Assembly: GCA_029931535.1 (NCBI GenBank)
Contig: JAQPZY010001523.1
Span: 2,000,501-2,064,500 of the forward strand
Origin: Margaritifera margaritifera
Taxonomy: Eukaryota > Mollusca > Bivalvia > Unionida > Margaritiferidae
DNA length: 64,000 nucleotides
Direction: 5' to 3'
Every line of letters begins with the position of its first letter. Position 1 is the stretch's first letter. Positions 52,801 through 54,960 of the stretch are shown one piece after another. The position numbers and the translations under genes were made by a program. The notes beneath the pieces are model-generated. The model searched no databases. It worked only from the letters and a program-made list of their open reading frames with translations, and was not told where the DNA came from.

Positions 52801-53499
52801 AATACACTTTATAGACATACTGTATGTAGATAAGCTCAATACAAAGATATAAATACACTTTATAGACATACTGTATGTAGATAAGCTCAATACAAAGATA
52901 TAAATACACTTTATAGACATACTGTATGTAGATAAGCTCAATACAAAGATATAAATACACTTTATAGACATACTGTATGTAGATAAGCTCAATACAAAGA
53001 TATAAATACACTTTATAGACATACTGTATGTAGATAAGCTCAATACAAAGATATAAATACACTTAATTCTAGACATGTTTAAATAACTTTAAACTAGTGA
53101 GCACATCAATAAAGTTGACAAGCAAGTTGCCAGTGCATATTTTAACTTGTGACCACCTCATAACTGTCTGAATATTGGTTTAGTGCCTACAAAAAGTACA
53201 AAGTAGCTATCCTTTATATTCACTTTTAGATTTTAAAAAAAACTAATTTTTATGTATAAATACAATATAAAGTGTAAATATTTCAGGAGATCAAAATATT
53301 TTGAATATTTCCTGCTGGCTTGCCTGTATCTATCGGAGCATGGATGAATTTCAGTATAATGAGAGCAATGAGGAGTACATCGAGCTTCTGAAAGAAATGA
53401 AGATGATCCCACTCTCCAATGGAAGTTTGGTTGCCGTTACTGAGAGAGCAGTTTTCTTTCCTGTGGAAGGTTCCAGATCGAAGGGAAATGTGAGAAATG
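1548..53499 (+). CDS. NO VEIN/sacsin-type GHKL ATPase, partial multi-exon gene
   Basis: Joined coding parts: 1548-1805, 8756-8862, 11480-11692, 16462-16660, 20501-20829, 22851-23133, 25117-25273, 26251-26389, 27126-27275, 30409-30492, 32575-32613, 34644-34716, 39895-40007, 47791-47947, 51878-52111, 53287-53499. All junctions are AG/GT and every phase matches, giving about 915 continuous codons. Seen: a helical N-terminal part, an acidic linker, then a GHKL ATPase core with N box ELVQNADDN, DVGRSTKG and GQKGIGFKS, followed by segments such as AFLPLRSYGFRF and DFDVPSSREDVD that I recognise from NO VEIN-like proteins. Family knowledge: these are large proteins, usually with a C-terminal DUF3883 domain, which is not seen here. 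The Glu and Asn of the N box, expected to serve catalysis and Mg-ATP binding, are present, so the ATPase looks intact. Cellular role in animals is not known to me. The 5' end is off the left edge or unrecognised; the last exon ends in phase 1, so more exons must follow. Confidence 0.85.
2330..3110 (+). repeat. Diverged tandem units with GGTCAAAGGTCAAGGTCAC
   Basis: At least six units of roughly 110-130 bp share the order: CCAAACTTTGTGGATGG, then TTGCACTTGGGGTA, then AAGAAACC, CTATTGATTTGGGG, a run of GGTCA hexamers, and TAATTTCTGCATAATAACTT. Copies of the same family occur at 25.6-26.1, 33.7-34.0 and about 35.1 kb. Units like this are widespread in molluscan introns. Confidence 0.75.
3111..4917. 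other. Intron sequence, no gene recognised
   Basis: AT-rich intron. A C run lies at 4757-4766. Two overlapping short open frames near 4.0-4.2 kb have no codon character. Nothing else seen. Confidence 0.5.
4918..5096 (+). repeat. Interspersed repeat, shared with 23.4-23.8 kb
   Basis: CCACATCAAGATACAGGAGC followed by a TAGTAATCACC string, then ATGGCCCTTGACAAT and CATATTCTGATGCAATTTG, all recur at 23426-23830. It ends where the DIRS-like sequence begins. Confidence 0.6.
5097..5885 (+). pseudogene. DIRS Gag-like region, broken
   Basis: Three overlapping frames carry Pro-, Arg- and Ser-rich peptides, for example PRSRKQPQFKPSSHP near 5690 and QKGPGRKFAGPSHFPKEVGG near 5760. The Gln/Lys/Pro-rich end just before the RT is typical of the end of a DIRS Gag. 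Assignment is by position and composition only. Confidence 0.5.
5890..6640 (+). pseudogene. DIRS reverse transcriptase, broken
   Basis: Reading across frameshifts, the region gives EEVHTLMRKGALERVE, then (near 6130) GGKFCLIIDLLDLNKFLKEK, then PFKMETTTSVRNAMR and SLVVSIDFQHAYLHIP. These correspond to the RT blocks with D-L-x-x-L-N, PFKMET and S-I-D-x-x-x-A-Y. A later MGVVATHLRAMG is followed in a shifted frame by a YFDNWLLH-like string, the position of the catalytic YxDD box. Stops and shifts make it non-functional. Confidence 0.8.
6890..7480 (+). pseudogene. DIRS RNase H and connector, broken
   Basis: HFCLYTNTSNFGWSAYLEPE near 6920 is the first RNase H block (T-D/N-x-S-x-x-G-W-x-A). VSSDNTSVVAYLRKQG near 7010 is the D-N-x-x-x-V-x-Y-L-x-x-Q-G block. 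Afterwards shifted frames give a DILADSLFRRDK-like string and LPLYVSPVPDE, the usual connector before the recombinase. Confidence 0.78.
7560..7745 (+). pseudogene. DIRS tyrosine recombinase, C-terminal remnant
   Basis: Across one shift the sequence reads ISASTISRWIVFTIKRACQF and then VRAIATSWTYQTPSSLEDVF. S-x-S-x-x-S-R-W and R-A-x-A-x-S-W-x-x-x-x-x-x-S-L-E-D match the conserved region around the recombinase His/Arg boxes. The final catalytic Tyr is not seen in a clean frame. Confidence 0.7.
7979..8070. repeat. Inverted repeat at the end of the DIRS relic
   Basis: Left arm TGCAATAGTGACAGGT at 7979-7994, continued by GTGTTAC and ATTAAAA; right arm GTAACACCTGTCACTATTGC at 8050-8069. The arms pair over about 40 bp with a short G-rich loop. 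Confidence 0.8.
8278..8330 (+). repeat. Third copy of the DIRS inverted-repeat arm
   Basis: GGCAATAGTGATAGGTAAG, then ATTATTAAAATTAGTTTTACC, is a direct copy of the left arm at 7979-8035. The 200 bp between the arms reads like the DIRS untranslated tail. A terminal repeat plus an internal complementary region would give this three-arm layout. Confidence 0.65.
8756..8862 (+). CDS. Exon ending in a duplicated splice donor
   Basis: The acceptor is tcctcag at 8749-8755. The exon enters with GA, completing the split codon left at 1805 (GGA, Gly), and reads a Ser/His-rich stretch GGPPSSASSTSHSAS and then LVKIPVRICQAVANK. The donor after 8862 is AAG|gtaaat and leaves phase 0, as the exon at 11480 needs. 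Without this exon the 1805 and 11480 junction would be out of frame. The last codons (CQAVANK) and the donor are the first unit of a 39-bp minisatellite that repeats the donor many times downstream, so the true 3' end could be one of several in-frame donors. Confidence 0.62.
8841..9455 (+). repeat. 39-bp minisatellite that starts within an exon and repeats its splice donor
   Basis: Unit: GTCAAGCTGTAGCCAACAAG followed by GTAAATACCCTTTACATCT; about 15 copies. Copies one to seven keep exact 39-bp spacing, with AAG ends at 8862, 8901, 8940, 8979, 9018, 9057 and 9096. After 9096 indels break the register. The first half unit is coding (CQAVANK). Confidence 0.9.
9480..9900 (+). repeat. Interspersed repeat, also at 41.6-41.9 kb
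   Basis: GATGACCTAATTAGATTTTC, TTTACACATTTTTGCAC and TTTGGTATGCATGCTTATAT have relatives at 41630-41890, and part near 45790. No coding sign. Confidence 0.55.
9901..11479. other. Intron, nothing recognised
   Basis: AT-rich sequence without a supported gene, repeat or RNA. Confidence 0.5.
11480..11692 (+). CDS. Exon: N-terminal region, 71 codons
   Basis: Acceptor tgtattcag, phase 0 entry; donor GAG|gtttgt, phase 0 exit. The peptide begins IFLEPLGQVVGSTKSKALLM and ends TTDMEEFFNGE; it looks helical and has no stop in frame. It joins in phase to the acidic exon at 16462. A weaker donor four bases downstream (gtagtt) would instead fit the questionable exon at 12714. No domain recognised. Confidence 0.75.
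12040..12480 (+). mobile_element. Jockey-like LINE 3' fragment
   Basis: CATGCATGCCTATTTAAGGG, then CCCTGCCAGTGGACACTGAC and GTAACACATTTTTGTAGAAT, align with 49420-49520. Conceptually this is the C-terminal CxxCxxPLTVEHILxxC zinc-knuckle-like end of the LINE polyprotein, broken, followed by a T-rich 3' region. Confidence 0.7.
12714..12778 (+). CDS. Possible alternative exon or pseudo-exon
   Basis: The sequence after cttttccag reads EELIDMVSSYASEKLSIVEK and ends at donor AAA|gtgaga, leaving phase 0, which suits the exon at 16462. It needs an incoming single base, whereas the best donor of the previous exon leaves phase 0. Only the weak donor after 11696 would make it fit. It may be an alternative exon, or a decayed one. 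Confidence 0.35.
12779..14850. other. Intron, nothing recognised
   Basis: AT-rich. A short string at 12890-12930 resembles the 16.0-16.3 kb repeat. No other feature is supported. Confidence 0.5.
14851..15125 (+). repeat. 57-bp minisatellite, about five copies
   Basis: The unit contains GGATTCCTGTCTTGCCAACC, CTGGCAGATAGCACCATTG and TTATGGCACTATTTGCT. Because 57 is a multiple of three, it creates long open frames on both strands that are not genes. Confidence 0.88.
16030..16440 (+). repeat. Tandem AAGGAGACCCATTCATAAA units and a Tigger-like end
   Basis: Six or so copies of a 50-56-bp unit with CCTTTATATAAAGGAAAC and TTCATAAAGGACAATACTTG. The right end, ACTAGGTTTTACTGTAT, resembles a pogo/Tigger-type terminal sequence. 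It ends 22 bp before the exon at 16462, so the exon's branch-point region is repeat-derived. Confidence 0.65.
16462..16660 (+). CDS. Exon: acidic linker, first part
   Basis: Acceptor tttcatgacag; reads TMEESEEETDTEDSSSVILS and continues through many Glu, Asp, Ser and Gln residues to SEG; donor GAAG|gtaata. Phase 0 in, phase 1 out. The composition suggests a disordered, possibly phosphorylated linker between the N-terminal part and the ATPase core. The ATG at 16465 could serve as an internal start, but the preceding codon is open and the junction with upstream exons is in phase. Confidence 0.8.
16661..17264. other. Intron, nothing recognised
   Basis: No feature supported. Confidence 0.5.
17265..17500. 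mobile_element. Short hAT-like non-autonomous element
   Basis: Repeated ACTAGTCC / TACTAGCCC strings, and a right end whose complement reads CAGGGCTCAAAATTAG, a CAGGG-type terminus common for hAT MITEs. A related CAGGGATGTACAAATT end lies at 18294-18310. Confidence 0.45.
18000..18250 (+). repeat. Diverged repeat, family also at 19.5-19.95 and 59.4-59.8 kb
   Basis: Two copies of a CACATCATTCTGAA, GGTCACAGTGACCTACTTTT and TTTGTTNACAGG pattern within the segment. Interspersed, non-coding. Confidence 0.45.
18480..19480. other. Intron, nothing recognised
   Basis: AT-rich sequence, no supported feature. Confidence 0.5.
19481..19950 (+). repeat. Diverged tandem repeat (CACCAAGGGCAAAGTTGGT units)
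   Basis: TGATTCATAAAACTTGGTCA, then CACCAAGGGCAAAGTTGGT, repeats with a 68-bp period around 19480-19620. Related units with ACACTTATGACTTTGTTATT follow to 19950. Confidence 0.6.
20501..20829 (+). CDS. Exon: acidic linker, second part
   Basis: Acceptor tcattcacag; two bases complete a GAC codon with the G left at 16660. About 110 codons, strongly acidic (for example EEVESLKEESEEEIIEEQD), then a more ordered end DPCLILINEIRRDEFGIGVE that leads towards the ATPase. Donor CAG|gttcgt, phase 0 out. In NO VEIN-like proteins a segment of this kind, ending in an Ile-rich RRDEFG-like stretch, precedes the nucleotide-binding core. Confidence 0.85.
21009..21210. mobile_element. Foldback MITE, TATACTCGCTTAAAAGTC family, copy 1
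   Basis: The left end TATACTCGCTTAAAAGTC is mirrored by TTGACCTATAACCAAGT at the right. The interior is palindromic around CAGCAGATCTGGGTCTATG. About 200 bp. A better preserved copy is at 53948-54153. Confidence 0.7.
21211..21990. other. Intron, nothing recognised
   Basis: AT-rich, no supported feature. Confidence 0.5.
22014..22158 (+). repeat. 36-bp minisatellite, four copies
   Basis: The unit contains AATAGGCAGACATGGGTATC and ACTTTTTCTGTGTGTG. It yields a spurious open frame on each strand. Confidence 0.85.
22160..22850. other. Intron before the ATPase exon
   Basis: Contains a short direct duplication GTTAATATCTGGGAACTTTC at about 22600 and 22623. Otherwise nothing recognised. Confidence 0.5.
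22851..23133 (+). CDS. Exon: GHKL ATPase N box and first glycine box
   Basis: Acceptor tgtacaatag; phase 0 in, phase 1 out (donor gtatgg). The peptide opens VQQERLGRSLDRLSKDLYSK, then HFVLELVQNADDNKY, the N box, with the conserved Glu at 22929-22931 and Asn at 22941-22943. DVGRSTKG at 23088-23111 is the G1-type box. The stretch KHKYGYIG at the 3' end runs into the glycine-rich lid encoded by the next exon. The arrangement matches the sacsin/NO VEIN branch of HSP90-like ATPases rather than HSP90 itself or MORC proteins. Confidence 0.93.
23426..24250 (+). repeat. Interspersed repeat with internal tandem units
   Basis: Left part shares CCACATCAAGATGCAGGAGC and CAACATATTCTGATGCAATT with 4918-5070. 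From 23860 units carrying AGCATAACTTTACTAAG and TTGATGAGA repeat two or three times with divergence. Non-coding, inside the intron between the two ATPase glycine-box exons. Confidence 0.6.
24251..25116. other. Intron; (TA)n and half of a distant inverted repeat
   Basis: A (TA)9 tract lies at about 24491-24508. GTTAGGAATTATTTTCTTTG near 24760 occurs inverted near 27640. Nothing else recognised. Confidence 0.5.
25117..25273 (+). CDS. Exon: GHKL ATPase lid (GxKGIGFKS)
   Basis: Acceptor tgatacag; GC completes a Gly codon with the G from 23133, giving IGQKGIGFKSVFRVTD, the second glycine box and start of the beta sheet. It then reads PEVHSNGYHICFDVHGG and WVPEDKWEAENG. The donor TGG|gtaaat leaves phase 2. 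No active-site residue is missing. Confidence 0.93.
25345..25465 (-). mobile_element. LINE 3' tail with TAA/ATT microsatellite
   Basis: On the minus strand TGTTACCCTCTTTAAATAAAG runs into (TTA)n. The 63.2-kb LINE ends in the same way (TGTCACCCTCAGAAAATAAAG then (TAA)n). A 5'-truncated copy in antisense orientation to the host gene. Confidence 0.65.
25482..25540. mobile_element. Fragment of the TATACTCGCTTAAAAGTC MITE
   Basis: GATTGGGTCTATGTTGTTTG followed by CAGTTG matches the right half of the MITEs at 21.0 and 53.9 kb. Confidence 0.55.
25640..26095 (+). repeat. GGTCA-type tandem units
   Basis: Four units of the family at 2330-3110: CACCATCTACCATTACCAA, GGAAGAAACCT, GATTTGGGGAGTCAAAGGTC and so on. 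Confidence 0.7.
26251..26389 (+). CDS. Exon: ATPase domain, C-terminal sheet
   Basis: Acceptor tctctgacag; one base completes Gly, then WITKIVLPLKEEMQTQ and the helical FNDIHPSLLLFLHRLREI. Donor AAG|gtaata, phase 0 out. A Trp-Ile-T-x-I-V-LPLK pattern after the lid is typical of this family. Confidence 0.9.
26480..26665 (+). repeat. Interspersed repeat, CAAACCATTCAAGATATTTC family
   Basis: Same family as 28595-28925 and 30165-30357: CTCAAACCATT, GATATTTCAACCAAACTTGG, ACATGTCAAGCAA. This copy lacks the CTCTTGTT end. Confidence 0.6.
27126..27275 (+). CDS. Exon: NO VEIN-like region after the ATPase core
   Basis: Fifty codons, phase 0 at both ends; acceptor ttctgatcag, donor CAG|gtaaat. Contains VQTMRRCDLGNGVVEIKHSD and DRWLVIKKMLD. 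The W-L-V motif in this position is usual for sacsin/NO VEIN-type ATPases. Confidence 0.87.
27276..28124. other. Intron, nothing recognised
   Basis: Contains the inverted partner (near 27640) of a string at 24760. No other feature. Confidence 0.45.
28125..28275 (+). repeat. CTTGAATTT-rich imperfect repeat
   Basis: Repeated CCTTGAATTT and CTCCTTGAA strings. Related to 28520-28560 and to the 40-bp array at 54.8 kb (in the other orientation no clear relation). Confidence 0.4.
28595..28925 (+). mobile_element. Short element ending in hairpin plus CTCTTGTT
   Basis: Body shares TCAAACCATT and GTTGCCTTGGAAACAAAGTA with 30165-30357. It ends GTCATATCTAAAATGACTCT followed by TGTT. The GTCAT/ATGAC arms can pair. 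Confidence 0.6.
28926..29935. other. Intron, nothing recognised
   Basis: A (CT)n run lies near 29180. No supported gene or repeat otherwise. Confidence 0.5.
29936..30045 (+). repeat. 25-bp tandem repeat, four copies
   Basis: Unit TATTAAATTAAATTACCTTT plus TGGTT, nearly identical across copies. Confidence 0.85.
30165..30357 (+). mobile_element. Short element ending in hairpin plus CTCTTGG
   Basis: Same body as 28595-28925. The 3' end GTCATCTCTAGATGACTCTT contains a perfect GTCATCT/AGATGAC stem. It stops about 50 bp before the exon at 30409. Confidence 0.62.
30409..30492 (+). CDS. Exon: VAFPLLPKG segment
   Basis: Twenty-eight codons, phase 0 in and out; acceptor actgcag, donor CAT|gtgagt. 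Reads STEIAVAFPLLPKGQ. The I-x-V-A-F-P-L pattern is the conserved strand that precedes FAFLPLR in the family. Confidence 0.88.
30707..32140 (+). mobile_element. Element with 5' hairpin and about 150-bp internal tandem units
   Basis: Begins TTTAGCTCTACTGGTCATAG with complement CTAGAAGAGCTTA (hairpin). At least eight diverged units follow, with ATCTTGTTATTGCT, GGGGTTTTCACTAAAA, TAGTTGGTCCTAAAT and ATGGCCACCATGGTGGCCATC. The same units occur at 49.68-50.14 kb. Confidence 0.7.
32575..32613 (+). CDS. Candidate 39-nt microexon
   Basis: Acceptor ttgtgccttttag, thirteen open codons (AKYLNEDITPQNQ), donor CAG|gtattg; phase 0 at both ends, so it can be included or skipped without a frameshift. It sits between the VAFPLLPKG exon and the FLPPKQPAF exon, where family members vary in length. 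Against it: it is short, and it lies between two pieces of one mobile-element family (30.7-32.1 kb and 34.0-34.2 kb). Confidence 0.5.
32614..32939. other. Intron, nothing recognised
   Basis: A/T-rich with an A12 run near 32825. No feature. Confidence 0.45.
32940..33030 (-). mobile_element. tRNA-derived SINE head, minus strand
   Basis: The complement reads GTGGCTCAGTGAATAGAAC (A-box-like) and, 35 bases on, GGGTTAAATTCCCACC (B-box-like). It is tRNA-like but the arms do not fold into an intact tRNA. Confidence 0.6.
33690..33975 (+). repeat. GGTCA-type tandem units
   Basis: Two or three diverged units: CAGATCAGAGGTCAAGGTCA then CTGGAGCC. Same family as 2.3 kb. Confidence 0.6.
34050..34169 (+). 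mobile_element. 3' end of the 150-bp-unit element family
   Basis: ATCAGAGATGGTTTCAGTAC and CTCAGGAGTTAAAAG match 50028-50070. The end CAGCCAGTTTGAGTGACTCT is followed by TGTTT, as at 50137. Confidence 0.65.
34295..34564 (+). repeat. 66-bp minisatellite, four near-identical copies
   Basis: Units start ATTATTGTGTTTGTTATTA at 34295, 34361, 34427 and 34493. Identity is almost complete, so it is young. Open frames on both strands arise from the 66-bp (22-codon) period. Confidence 0.93.
34644..34716 (+). CDS. Exon: FAFLPLRSYGFRF segment
   Basis: Acceptor cctttgcag, phase 0 in; donor ACAAG|gtattt, phase 1 out. Reads FLPPKQPAFAFLPLRSYGFR, then FIIQ. This is one of the most recognisable blocks of NO VEIN-like proteins. 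A 66-bp minisatellite ends only 80 bp upstream, inside the intron. Confidence 0.93.
34740..35090. other. Intron, nothing recognised
   Basis: No supported feature. Confidence 0.5.
35401..35632 (+). repeat. 38-bp minisatellite, about six copies with a variant unit
   Basis: Unit AAGCAGTGTGTCACATACCC then ATGGTAAAACCCCAACT. A variant with TATATATCGCTCACATACCC occurs at both ends of the array. Confidence 0.88.
35633..36790. other. Intron, nothing recognised
   Basis: A local duplication of TTATTCTTACTCACAGATAG lies at about 36506 and 36528. No gene. Confidence 0.5.
36800..38345 (+). repeat. 155-bp tandem units, array 1
   Basis: About nine diverged units with TGATCCGATTTTGATCAAAC, TTGGAATATATGCTTATATC, ATCAAGATCTTGGATGAGTT, AATGAGCAAGATCCATGCAT, ATTAATGAGGTGATCTTGCA, TCTGATTGGCTGAGCTTGTT and ACCACTCTGGAAGCCATATT. 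Array 2 is at 59.9-61.1 kb. A SINE interrupts one unit. Confidence 0.88.
37339..37527 (+). mobile_element. tRNA-derived SINE with target-site duplication
   Basis: A-box-like GCTCAATTGGTAGAGTGTCG and B-box-like GGGTTCATTACCC open the element. The body shares AAGACACTTAGCTC, TTCCTCAGCAT and TAATGTGTT with the copy at 40.1 kb. GATCTGATTTT is duplicated at 37326-37336 and 37528-37538. Confidence 0.88.
38350..38950 (+). pseudogene. CR1-like LINE, C-terminal fragment split by a SINE
   Basis: Reads VRHKIIQGLYRSRFNNFFKL, then GHSLKLVKPLAKTEIKRNFD and VILNS. After the SINE it resumes DSWNM and, shifted, FKDSFSRSLPYRSE. This is the C-terminal end of a CR1-type reverse transcriptase ORF (the N-S-W-N-x-L-P block). 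Broken. Confidence 0.78.
38667..38859 (-). mobile_element. SINE inserted in the CR1-like fragment, minus strand
   Basis: The complement has GTGGTTAGTGTGCCTGTCTC (A-box-like) and GGGTTTGAATCCTAC (B box), and continues with GGCAAGGCACTTTACTCC. TAGTTG flanks it at 38661-38666 and 38860-38865. It interrupts the LINE's NSWN block. Confidence 0.8.
38951..39894. other. Intron, nothing recognised
   Basis: No supported feature; an open frame at 39059-39379 has no recognised motif. Confidence 0.45.
39895..40007 (+). CDS. Exon: GDFDVPSSREDVD segment
   Basis: Acceptor taatttgtag; GT completes Gly with the base from 34716, giving GDFDVPSSREDVDKDSPWNQ and then WLRSEIHNLFLDSLEVFK. Donor AAG|gtaaat, phase 0 out. 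The S-S-R-E-D-V followed by SPWNQWL pattern is a family signature. Confidence 0.94.
40078..40257 (+). mobile_element. tRNA-derived SINE, second copy
   Basis: GTTAGTATAGCGTCAGACTC (A-box-like) and GCGGTTTGATACCCGCC (B box). The body matches 37420-37510. Short flanking repeats TAAATAC at both sides. Confidence 0.82.
40258..41590. other. Intron, nothing recognised
   Basis: No supported feature. Confidence 0.5.
41590..41890 (+). repeat. Interspersed repeat shared with 9.5-9.9 kb
   Basis: GGTGACCTAATTAGAGTTTC and TTCACATTTTTAAAC match 9625-9700. Ends at the AAGCTTG cluster. Confidence 0.5.
41930..42240. repeat. Cluster of GCAAGCTTGTGCAA-like palindromes
   Basis: About ten AAGCTT-centred copies in 310 bp, most as CAAGCTTG with flanking GCA/TGC, at irregular spacing (12-60 bp). 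A smaller cluster is at 45560-45730. Origin unknown to me. Confidence 0.7.
42540..43250 (+). pseudogene. Tnp2/CACTA-like transposase fossil
   Basis: Reading across stops gives a Cys-rich CHKYCANCKFLL ... ERCPVCD-like segment near 42810-42880, then WYTDGVPLFKSSKVSIWPIF and LAANEL near 43100-43170, and MKQENMIFLGLW near 43190. D-G-V-x-x-F-K-S-S followed by W-P-x-x-x-x-x-N-E-L is the pattern of animal Tnp2-like transposon proteins. Many stops, so it is dead. Confidence 0.6.
43251..45555. other. Intron, no gene recognised
   Basis: A run of C lies at about 43550-43561, with a GGGGGGGTGGGG run just upstream. An (AAC)n stretch lies near 44555. Nothing else supported. Confidence 0.5.
45556..45730. 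repeat. Second AAGCTTG cluster
   Basis: ATAAGCTTTTG, GCGCAAGCTTGTG, GCGCAAGCTTGCGG and TAAGCTTAC within 170 bp. Followed by a TTTGGTATGCATGTTAATTT string like 9.75 kb, so both clusters adjoin the same interspersed repeat. Confidence 0.55.
46285..46500. repeat. Palindromic repeat with duplicated ATAGAATCCTTCATATGCA
   Basis: ATAGAATCCTTCATATGCA at about 46291 and 46419; ACCCTAGGGTCAGAATTT at about 46334 and 46383. Possibly a foldback element; ends not defined. Confidence 0.55.
46501..47790. other. Intron, nothing recognised
   Basis: An open frame at 47370-47630 shows no recognised motif. Confidence 0.45.
47791..47947 (+). CDS. Exon: helical repeat region, PMEDEIMDFF
   Basis: Acceptor ctctcaccag; phase 0 in, phase 1 out (donor gtgaaa). 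Reads LSAFLQFVPMEDEIMDFFKP and then EILKKLKGKPCVPTQ. The pattern F-x-P-x-x-x-E-x-x-x-F-F followed by a Lys-rich helix and CVPT fits the region after the ATPase. Confidence 0.88.
48191..48603. mobile_element. MITE with CCGTATTTGCCGGCCTATAA ends
   Basis: The left end TACCGTATTTGCCGGCCTAT, then AAGTC, is the exact complement of the right end (GACTTATAGGCCGGC, then AAATACGGTA). Length about 410 bp, TA at both borders. Internal direct copies of TCGTCTTATACTCCG. Confidence 0.9.
49150..49640 (+). pseudogene. Jockey-like LINE RNase H and 3' end
   Basis: GNETADKADRAAMQSPISEW is the RNase H block (G-N-E-x-A-D-x-A). KPIIREWHLSCKTNYRDEIV, HAYLLKG and, shifted, CPLTVEHILVKCIDFHPVRQ complete the typical C-terminus. 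Stops and shifts break it. Same family as 12.0-12.5 kb. Confidence 0.85.
49680..50137 (+). mobile_element. 3' part of the 150-bp-unit element, hairpin end
   Basis: Three units like those at 30.9-32.0 kb, then ATCAAAGATGGTTTCAACAC and CAGTCCCTTCAAGGGACTCT followed by TGTT. AGTCCCTT/AAGGGACT is a perfect stem. It directly follows the LINE 3' end. Confidence 0.75.
50138..51877. other. Intron with a local 180-bp spaced duplication
   Basis: ATGGTATTTATTG(T/C)TATAGCAAT followed by AATGTAAAGTGAAGATTC-like sequence occurs at about 50838 and 51018. Otherwise nothing recognised. Confidence 0.5.
51878..52111 (+). CDS. Exon: region after the ATPase, 78 codons
   Basis: Acceptor ttaaaacag; GA completes Gly. 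Reads WKIPSQTVRVRD, then LLQKHLNLYYLHSDVAAMLN and TQCLGIEMLTTEHLI. Donor TGTG|gtaagt, a strong consensus, phase 1 out. The LGLxYLH/LGIE pattern is typical of the family. Confidence 0.9.
52471..53064 (-). repeat. 51-bp minisatellite, about eleven copies
   Basis: Unit on +: CACTTTATAGACATACTGTA, TGTAGATAAGCTCAATACAA, AGATATAAATA. The right half is almost identical, the left half diverged. The 51-bp (17-codon) period gives a 231-codon open frame on the minus strand, which is not a gene. Confidence 0.93.
53287..53499 (+). CDS. Exon: last coding part recognised in the window
   Basis: Acceptor atatttcag; GA completes Gly, then ISCWLACIYRSMDEF and KMIPLSNGSLVAVTERAVFF. Donor AATG|gtatga, phase 1 out. 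The I-P-L-x-x-G-x-x-V motif followed by aromatic residues recurs in sacsin/NO VEIN-like proteins. I found no partner exon in the 10.5 kb to the right, so the next exon is very distant or the gene has been broken. Confidence 0.9.
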
Positions 53500-53947
53500 G
53501 TATGAAGTCTTCAATTTCAACCTTATTATAGGAAATTTACACAAATTTTAGAGTTTGCAGTTTTTAAAAAAAACAAAAACATACTTTGAAAATATAGCCA
53601 CATGGAACAAATAACAATACATGTTATCACAATGAACTCCTTTAATCTAAAAAAATGTACATTCTAATTTTCCTAAATTTGGAATTGGCAAAACTGTGAG
53701 ATAGGAAATTTCTCATTCTACAATAGATATGGATAGCTGCTGTTAAGTAGTGGTTCTTGTTATTGAGGAGTCAGATAACTGTAAAAGAGATCTTAACTTT
53801 GGGAATATGTTAAAACTTTTTTTTAAAAATTCTTATCATAGAAATGGTGTGGATGTCATCTTAAAGTAATAATCTTTTTAAGAAAATAGATTACTGTAAG
53901 TGTAATTACTTCAGTTAGGTATACAAGTAATGGTATTAATTACGGTT
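53500..53947. other. Intron, nothing recognised
   Basis: No supported feature. Confidence 0.5.
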
Positions 53948-54153
53948 TATACTCGCATATAAGTCTCATCCAATTGCAGACTGCCCAGACTCAGATCTGC
54001 CATCGCATAATGTGCCAGCAGATCTGGGTCTATGCAGTTTGTTAGGAGTAATCAGTAGAATAAACAACATAGATCCTAATCTTTTAGCACATTATGGGAC
54101 GGCAGATTAGAGTCTGTGTTGTTTGCAGTTGGACCTGACTTATAAGCGAGTAC
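53948..54153. mobile_element. Foldback MITE, TATACTCGCTTAAAAGTC family, copy 2
   Basis: TATACTCGCATATAAGTCTC at the left, GACTTATAAGCGAGTAC at the right, interior palindromic around GCACATTATG / CATAATGTGC. About 205 bp. Confidence 0.82.
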
Positions 54154-54790
54154 ATATGTTAGCTCACCTTGCCATAAGACCAAGTTAGCTTACGGTATAG
54201 TTGTGCATCTGATGTGTGTTGTCTAACATATGTCAACATTTGCTGTTTTAAACTTCTTTTCAATATCTACTGGACCATTTTTAATCAAATTTGACAGGAA
54301 GTATCTGAGTATAAAGGTCTTCTGATTTGTACAAATGATGCGGAGTTCTTACCAAATATTGACACTTTTTTTAATTTAAAAAAAACACAACTTTAAAATA
54401 TCTTCTGAAAAAACATGCAACAGAATTTGATCAAATTTGACAGAAAAGCATTCTGGCATGAAGGCCCTTCAAATTTGTACAAATGATGCCAATCCACCTT
54501 CAAATTTGGCCACCATTAGTATAAAAAAAAAACTTTCAATGACTTCTCAAACACCACTCAACAAAATTCAACCAAATTTGTCAAGAAGCATCCTGGCATG
54601 AAGGCCTTTTAAGTTTGTACATACAAGGTCAATTTACTGTCAAATATTGCCCACATGACGAAAAAATAGAAAATCATTTAATCCACTTATGTTTAAAAAA
54701 AAATCATGCAACAGAATTTGACCAAATTTAACAGAAACGGGGTTCACACAATCTTGAAAATTGATTGAATTTTGGTGGTTACCTTTGAAA

Positions 54791-54960
54791 AGTGCTTGAA
54801 TTTGGGGTTGGCTCCAAAAAGTACTGGAAAAGTGCTTGAATTTGGGGTTGGCTCCAAAAAGTACTGGAAAAGTGCTTGAATTTGGGGTTGGCTCCAAAAA
54901 GTACTGGAAAAGTGCTTGAATTTGGGGTTGGCTCCAAAAAGTACTGGAAAAGTGCTTGAA
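54791..54960 (+). repeat. 40-bp minisatellite, four perfect copies
   Basis: AGTGCTTGAATTTGGGGTTG and GCTCCAAAAAGTACTGGAAA repeat at 54791, 54831, 54871 and 54911, then a partial copy. Perfect identity indicates recent expansion. Confidence 0.95.

Noticed and set aside
52381..53076. 231-codon open frame on -
   Set aside because: Product of the 51-bp tandem repeat; no unique coding part and no initiation or splice context.
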